NCBI GenBank assembly: GCA_030841765.1
Contig: JAUUSS010000021.1
Span: 1-24,683 of the forward strand
DNA length: 24,683 bases
Direction: 5' to 3'
From: Collinsella aerofaciens
GTDB lineage: Bacteria; Actinomycetota; Coriobacteriia; Coriobacteriales; Coriobacteriaceae
A program made the translations under genes and the position numbers. The notes below the pieces were generated by a model, which was not told the DNA's origin, searched no databases, and saw only the letters and a program-made list of their open reading frames with translations. Shown here one piece after another: positions 21,551 through 24,683 of this stretch (positions within the stretch are counted from its first letter, which is position 1; every line of letters begins with the position of its first letter).

Positions 21551-21590
21551 TTGTCACGGTCTGCGCTTGCCTGTATAGTCGCAATACAGG
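21551..21590 (+). promoter_or_regulatory. promoter with overlapping inverted repeat for the LpdD-NUDIX gene
   Basis: TTGTCA (21551-21556) and TATAGT (21574-21579) are 17 bp apart, a good sigma-70-type promoter with a start near 21586. A perfect inverted repeat, CCTGTAT (21570-21576) with ATACAGG (21584-21590), covers the -10 box and start point, a typical place for a repressor. Confidence 0.6.
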
Positions 21591-21631
21591 CGAAGATGGT
21601 CTCAGGTACATCGCGGGCGACAGGAGATCCC

Positions 21632-22579
21632 ATGGGTATGCACACGACAAAGGTTGCAGTGGGCGAGGGCAAGTTTACGCTCGAGGCCCAGCTGACGGTG
21701 ACGCCGCGAGGCATGGCGGTGTACGCCTGCTCGCCGGAGTTCGCACACCTGGGCGCCACGGCGCAGGCCATTCCGCGTCCCGAGCCCGGACGCACGGCGA
21801 CTGTGAGCATCCTTGCCGTTCCGTGCCATCGCGACGAGATCCCGGCGCACGACATTGCGGCGGCGCTCGCTACGCGCTTTGGTGTGCCGGTAACCGCAAG
21901 CATGGGTTTTCATGTTGAACAGGCGAGCAAGGACGACTTGCAGCGCGTGCTCAATACCACGAAGGAGCTCATCGTCGCGCTCGAAGAAACCGCGGCCCGC
22001 ATCTTGCGCGCCGGCTGGGATGAGGGCGGTGCGGGTGCCGAGGTCGTGGCGGTCGATGCCGCGACGGGCAAAGCGCTCGCTCCCGTCGATCGCATCAAAG
22101 CTCATACCGGCGAGGGTATCCTGCACCAAGCATTCCTGACGCTTCTGGTCGAGGGCCAGGGCGAAAACATGCGCCTGCTGCTCTGTCGCCGCAGCCCGCT
22201 CAAGCGCCTGTGGGGCGGGGTGCTGGCCGATAGCTGCGCCGGCCATCCGCTCCCGGGGGAGGGCGTCGCCGCCGCGACGGCGCGTCGCATCAACGAAGAG
22301 CTCGGCATCATGCGCGAGCCGGACGAGCTCAAGCATCTGGGGCACGTGGTGTACCGCGAGGATCACGGCGACGGCCGCTGTGAGTGCGAATGGTGCGAGG
22401 TCTACCTGGCCCGTGTTAAGCCGGGCGAGCTGCACATCAACCAAGAGGAAATATCGGAAGTACGCCGCGTGGCCCTCTCCGAGCTCGACGGCTATCTGCA
22501 AGGTCATCCCGAGCAGTTGGCCCCCTGGCTCCGCGAGGCCCTCAGCGATCCGTCTATCCGCACGGCCCTCGCCATGTAA
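21632..22579 (+). CDS. LpdD-like domain fused to an IPP-isomerase-like NUDIX domain
   Basis: A 315-residue protein from the ATG at 21632, with AGGAGA just upstream; a longer frame from 21551 would start inside the promoter. Residues about 5-130 fit the LpdD-like prenylated-flavin chaperone pattern, with conserved positions at His39 (HLGA), His66-Arg-Asp68 and His94 (GFHVEQ). Residues about 150-315 fit type-1 isopentenyl-diphosphate isomerase: metal ligands His158 and His165 (AHTGEGILHQAF), His205 in GHP, Glu251 and Glu253. The catalytic cysteine position is Ala203, with a cysteine one residue earlier (Cys202). The NUDIX box (204-226) has two adjacent Glu (222-223), more like a NUDIX hydrolase than an isomerase. 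Role inferred: making or handling a dimethylallyl donor for prenylated FMN. No UbiX or UbiD gene is in the window. Confidence 0.72.
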   Translation: MGMHTTKVAVGEGKFTLEAQLTVTPRGMAVYACSPEFAHLGATAQAIPRPEPGRTATVSILAVPCHRDEIPAHDIAAALATRFGVPVTASMGFHVEQASKDDLQRVLNTTKELIVALEETAARILRAGWDEGGAGAEVVAVDAATGKALAPVDRIKAHTGEGILHQAFLTLLVEGQGENMRLLLCRRSPLKRLWGGVLADSCAGHPLPGEGVAAATARRINEELGIMREPDELKHLGHVVYREDHGDGRCECEWCEVYLARVKPGELHINQEEISEVRRVALSELDGYLQGHPEQLAPWLREALSDPSIRTALAM

Positions 22580-22594
22580 TCGCTGCCCAAACCA

Positions 22595-22657
22595 TCACAA
22601 CATTCGATGAAAATCTCGAAAACGAGGAAAAGCGTCGAATGTTGTGACGCTTTTCCT
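22595..22657 (+). repeat. interleaved inverted repeats with pseudoknot topology
   Basis: Segment A (22595-22607, TCACAACATTCGA) pairs with A' (22635-22647) over 13 bp. Segment C (22625-22634, AGGAAAAGCG) pairs with C' (22648-22657) over 10 bp. The order is A-C-A'-C' with no bases between C, A' and C', so the two stems either exclude each other or form a pseudoknot. A small CTCG-AAAA-CGAG hairpin (22615-22626) lies in the A-A' loop and shares two bases with C. It follows the LpdD-NUDIX stop by 15 bases. The last part (CGCTTTTCC) gives only a short T-run. Confidence 0.7.
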
Positions 22658-22738
22658 GTCTGTGCCGGCGAGCTCCCGTGTCATCTGGGGGTATAAGGCT
22701 AGCAAGTGTTTATTTGCGAGGCCAAGGGGGCGCCCCGT

Positions 22739-23608
22739 ATGGATATCGATAACTTTGAATGGTGGTATAGCGAGGGCGAGGCTCCGGACGAAGAGTGGGA
22801 CGAGCCCGCGCCGTGTGACGTGTCGAGCGACGAGGACGAGACCGGCAACGATGCCGGTGTCGAGCCTGAAGCCGCCTCCGATGCCGCCGAACCCCTAACC
22901 TTTGAACAGGCTTGGGCCCAGGCCGAGGCCGACGAGGCGAAGGCCGATGCCACGGCCACGCTCGGCGAGCCGGCTGATATGTCGATCTCGCCGGCAAAGA
23001 CCCCACAGCCGCGCCATACCATCGACCCCGGCAGCACGGCATCCTTCAGCATGCTCGACGTGCCCGCGCAGGGTGCCCAGGCGCCCGCCCCCACCCATCG
23101 CCCCAACCTGGCTCGCGAGGAAGACGCGGGCCGTCGCTCTCCGCTCGGCCCCATTCTCATCGCCTTTATGGCCGGCGTCATCGCTTGCTCGGCGATCGGC
23201 AGCATCTGGGGTCATGTCGAGCAGCAGCGCCAAGACGCCGCCAAGGTCGAGATGTCTGTCGAGCAATCGCTCAGCCGCACGCGCTCGGTGCATGTATCGG
23301 TCGAGGTCAAGGACGGCGCGACGTGGGACACCGCGCGCGGCGACAGCCAGATGCTCGTCCATATCGTGGGTCGCACGCTCAAGGGGCAAGCGATCGACGA
23401 GTACCAATACGTCAATTCCGAAGGTGACGGCATCGAGCTCAAGCCCGGCGACTACGAGCTCACGGTCGATGAGCCGCCCGTCGCCACCGACGGCACGCGT
23501 TACCGTGCCTCAAAGCGCATGGTTCCGGTGAGTTTTAATTCACAGGCGCCCGATACGGTCGATAGCACGCCGCAGGGCGGGTTTGACCTTTACGCTATTG
23601 CTCAATAA
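22739..23608 (+). CDS. single-pass membrane protein of unknown function
   Basis: A 289-residue protein I do not recognise. The ATG at 22739 has AAGGGGG eight bases upstream; an in-frame GTG at 22706 is less likely. Residues 1-130 are very acidic and Ala/Glu/Asp-rich, probably disordered and cytoplasmic. One membrane helix lies at about 136-156 (ILIAFMAGVIACSAIGSIWG). The outside part (about 160-289) looks beta-rich, with SVHVSVEVKDG, a repeated G-D pattern and KPGDYELTVDEPPV, similar in feel to small surface-binding or carbohydrate-type beta domains. There is no sorting signal or lipobox. The gene lies 159 bp after the LpdD-NUDIX gene and 79 bp before the epimerase gene on the same strand, but no functional link is evident. 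Confidence 0.75.
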   Translation: MDIDNFEWWYSEGEAPDEEWDEPAPCDVSSDEDETGNDAGVEPEAASDAAEPLTFEQAWAQAEADEAKADATATLGEPADMSISPAKTPQPRHTIDPGSTASFSMLDVPAQGAQAPAPTHRPNLAREEDAGRRSPLGPILIAFMAGVIACSAIGSIWGHVEQQRQDAAKVEMSVEQSLSRTRSVHVSVEVKDGATWDTARGDSQMLVHIVGRTLKGQAIDEYQYVNSEGDGIELKPGDYELTVDEPPVATDGTRYRASKRMVPVSFNSQAPDTVDSTPQGGFDLYAIAQ

Positions 23609-23687
23609 CTGCACCTGTCGCTCAACCCCGCTGCCAAGAGTGGGACAATAGCCCTCGACACCGTTGTTTACTATTGGAGGAAGTAGC

Positions 23688-24581
23688 ATGTCCACCGTCA
23701 CTACCATCAAGCGCGGCGGCCTCATCGCGGCCATCGATTCCATGGGCGCCCAGCTCACGAGCCTTGCCCTCAACGGCAACGAGTATCTGTGGCAGGGCGA
23801 CCCGGCCTTTTGGGGCAAGCATGCGCCTATCCTGTTCCCCATCGTGGGATCGCTGCGCAACAACATGGCGACATCTGCGGCCGGCACCTGCGAGATGCCG
23901 CGCCACGGACTCGCTCGCATCGTCGAGCACAAGTTGGTCGAGGTTTCGGAGGACGGCTCCTCGGTAACGTACGAGATCACTGACACGCCCGAGTCGCTCA
24001 AGGCGTTCCCGTTCCACTTTAAGCTCAACATGACCTATGCCCTGACCGGCGACGCCACGCTCACGCAGACCTTTGCCGTCACCAACACCGGCGACGTGGC
24101 CCTGCCGTTCTCGGTGGGCGGTCATCCTGCATTCAACGTGCCCGCCCCCGGTGCCGAAGACGAGGCGTTCGAGGATTACGAGCTGGCGTTTACCGAGGCT
24201 TGGACTAACGAGGCTCCCATCATCACGCCCGACGGTCTTATGACGTTCGAGGGTAGCTACAAGGCTCCCGATAACTCGGACGTGCTGCCCATTACGCACC
24301 GCAGCTTCGATAACGATGCCATCATGTTCACCGATACCCCGGGCTCCACGCTCACGCTGCGCGGTCGCAAGTCGGGCCACGGCGTCAAGATCGACTTTGA
24401 GGGCTTTAAGTACATCGGCGTGTGGTCTGCCGCCAACGACGCCCCGTTTGTGGCGCTCGAGCCCTGGACCGGTCACACCACCATGGACACCGAGGACGAC
24501 GTTTTTGAGCACAAGGTCAACACGATCACGCTGGCGCCGGGCGAGACGGACAAGCGCAGTTTTAGCGTTACCTTGCTCTAG
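23688..24581 (+). CDS. aldose 1-epimerase family protein, LacX-like
   Basis: A 297-residue galactose-mutarotase-fold protein. The ATG at 23688 has GGAGGAAG upstream; a frame eight codons longer from 23664 lacks a ribosome site. WQGDPAFWGKHAPILFPIVG (about 36-55), PRHGLAR (about 73-79), VGGHPAFNVP (about 151-160) and LEPWTGH (near 264) match the LacX-type branch of the family, with His residues at the expected acid/base positions. Such proteins interconvert the alpha and beta anomers of free or phosphorylated sugars in the cytoplasm. LacX-type members often sit near sugar-use operons, but no sugar kinase or transporter is adjacent here. It could act on a hexose or hexose 6-phosphate; the sequence does not decide. 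Confidence 0.88.
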   Translation: MSTVTTIKRGGLIAAIDSMGAQLTSLALNGNEYLWQGDPAFWGKHAPILFPIVGSLRNNMATSAAGTCEMPRHGLARIVEHKLVEVSEDGSSVTYEITDTPESLKAFPFHFKLNMTYALTGDATLTQTFAVTNTGDVALPFSVGGHPAFNVPAPGAEDEAFEDYELAFTEAWTNEAPIITPDGLMTFEGSYKAPDNSDVLPITHRSFDNDAIMFTDTPGSTLTLRGRKSGHGVKIDFEGFKYIGVWSAANDAPFVALEPWTGHTTMDTEDDVFEHKVNTITLAPGETDKRSFSVTLL

Positions 24582-24683
24582 AGGTTCCGCCGCTCGGTCG
24601 ATGCTGCGCGTCGTCCAGAGCGAACAAGTTTTAAATAAAAAAGAAAGGCAAAATAAAACGGGTGAAGCCGTTGCATTTTAATT
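24582..24683 (+). other. AT-rich right edge
   Basis: After the epimerase stop, the sequence becomes AT-rich from about 24628 (AAGTTTTAAATAAAAAAG). This is probably the promoter or leader of a gene beyond the window. An open GTG frame at 24662 runs to the edge, but it is too short to call as a gene. Confidence 0.4.

Noticed and set aside
22902..23531. 209-residue plus-strand frame overlapping the membrane protein
   Set aside because: It is Arg/Ser/Pro-rich out-of-frame reading; the 22739-23608 frame has a ribosome site, a membrane helix and balanced composition.
24662..24683. Start of another gene at the right edge (GTG 24662)
   Set aside because: Only seven codons are visible and the ribosome site is about twelve bases away, so it cannot be supported.

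Overview
The window looks like chromosomal DNA from a Coriobacteriia gut actinobacterium, most likely Collinsella or a close relative. It is high-GC, has GTG as well as ATG starts with strong GGAGG-type ribosome sites, and carries a Gram-positive sortase pilus locus and short palindromic repeats in the gaps. The genus call is inference; the window contains no rRNA gene or other phylogenetic marker.

Layout. (1) 1-292: gene-free left edge with a LacI-type palindrome and the terminator of the next operon. (2) 293-3606, minus strand: a three-gene operon (SDR dehydrogenase, OFA-type MFS transporter, Gfo/Idh/MocA oxidoreductase), diverging from a LysR regulator (3839-4717). It looks like a substrate-inducible uptake and oxidation pathway of unknown substrate. 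(3) 4946-10790, plus strand: a complete pilus operon in the order large tip adhesin, signal-peptidase-like protein, backbone pilin, class B sortase. This is the gene order of the streptococcal FCT-3 (Cpa-SipA-FctA-SrtC2) pilus. A membrane GGDEF protein follows (10933-12024). (4) 12205-16430, minus strand: a MarR regulator and two overlapping ABC half-exporters forming a heterodimer with one degenerate ATP site. (5) 16878-18024, plus strand: a pyridoxamine kinase translationally coupled to a small TIGR04076-type cysteine-containing protein. (6) 18157-20007, minus strand: an AAA_14/DUF4143 ATPase and a low-molecular-weight tyrosine phosphatase, preceded by three near-identical palindromes exactly 33 bp apart. 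(7) 20220-21485, minus strand: a DHA1-type MFS exporter with a predicted leaderless transcript. (8) 21632-24581, plus strand: an apparent LpdD-like/isopentenyl-diphosphate-isomerase-like NUDIX fusion, a single-pass membrane protein, and a LacX-type aldose epimerase.

The most interesting points are these. The LpdD-NUDIX fusion joins a prenylated-flavin chaperone-like domain to an isoprenoid-diphosphate NUDIX domain whose isomerase cysteine position is alanine. The SipA-like protein lacks the Ser-Lys dyad, having Glu and Gly instead. The backbone pilin has lost the Lys and Glu of its first isopeptide bond but keeps the second set. A run of nine G lies inside the adhesin signal-peptide codons, and either one-base slip leads to a nearby stop. 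The 33-bp-phased operator array upstream of the ATPase, and an A-C-A'-C' interleaved inverted repeat at 22595-22657, are non-coding structures that the genes do not explain.

All assignments come from reading sequence and remembered family motifs; no database search was run.
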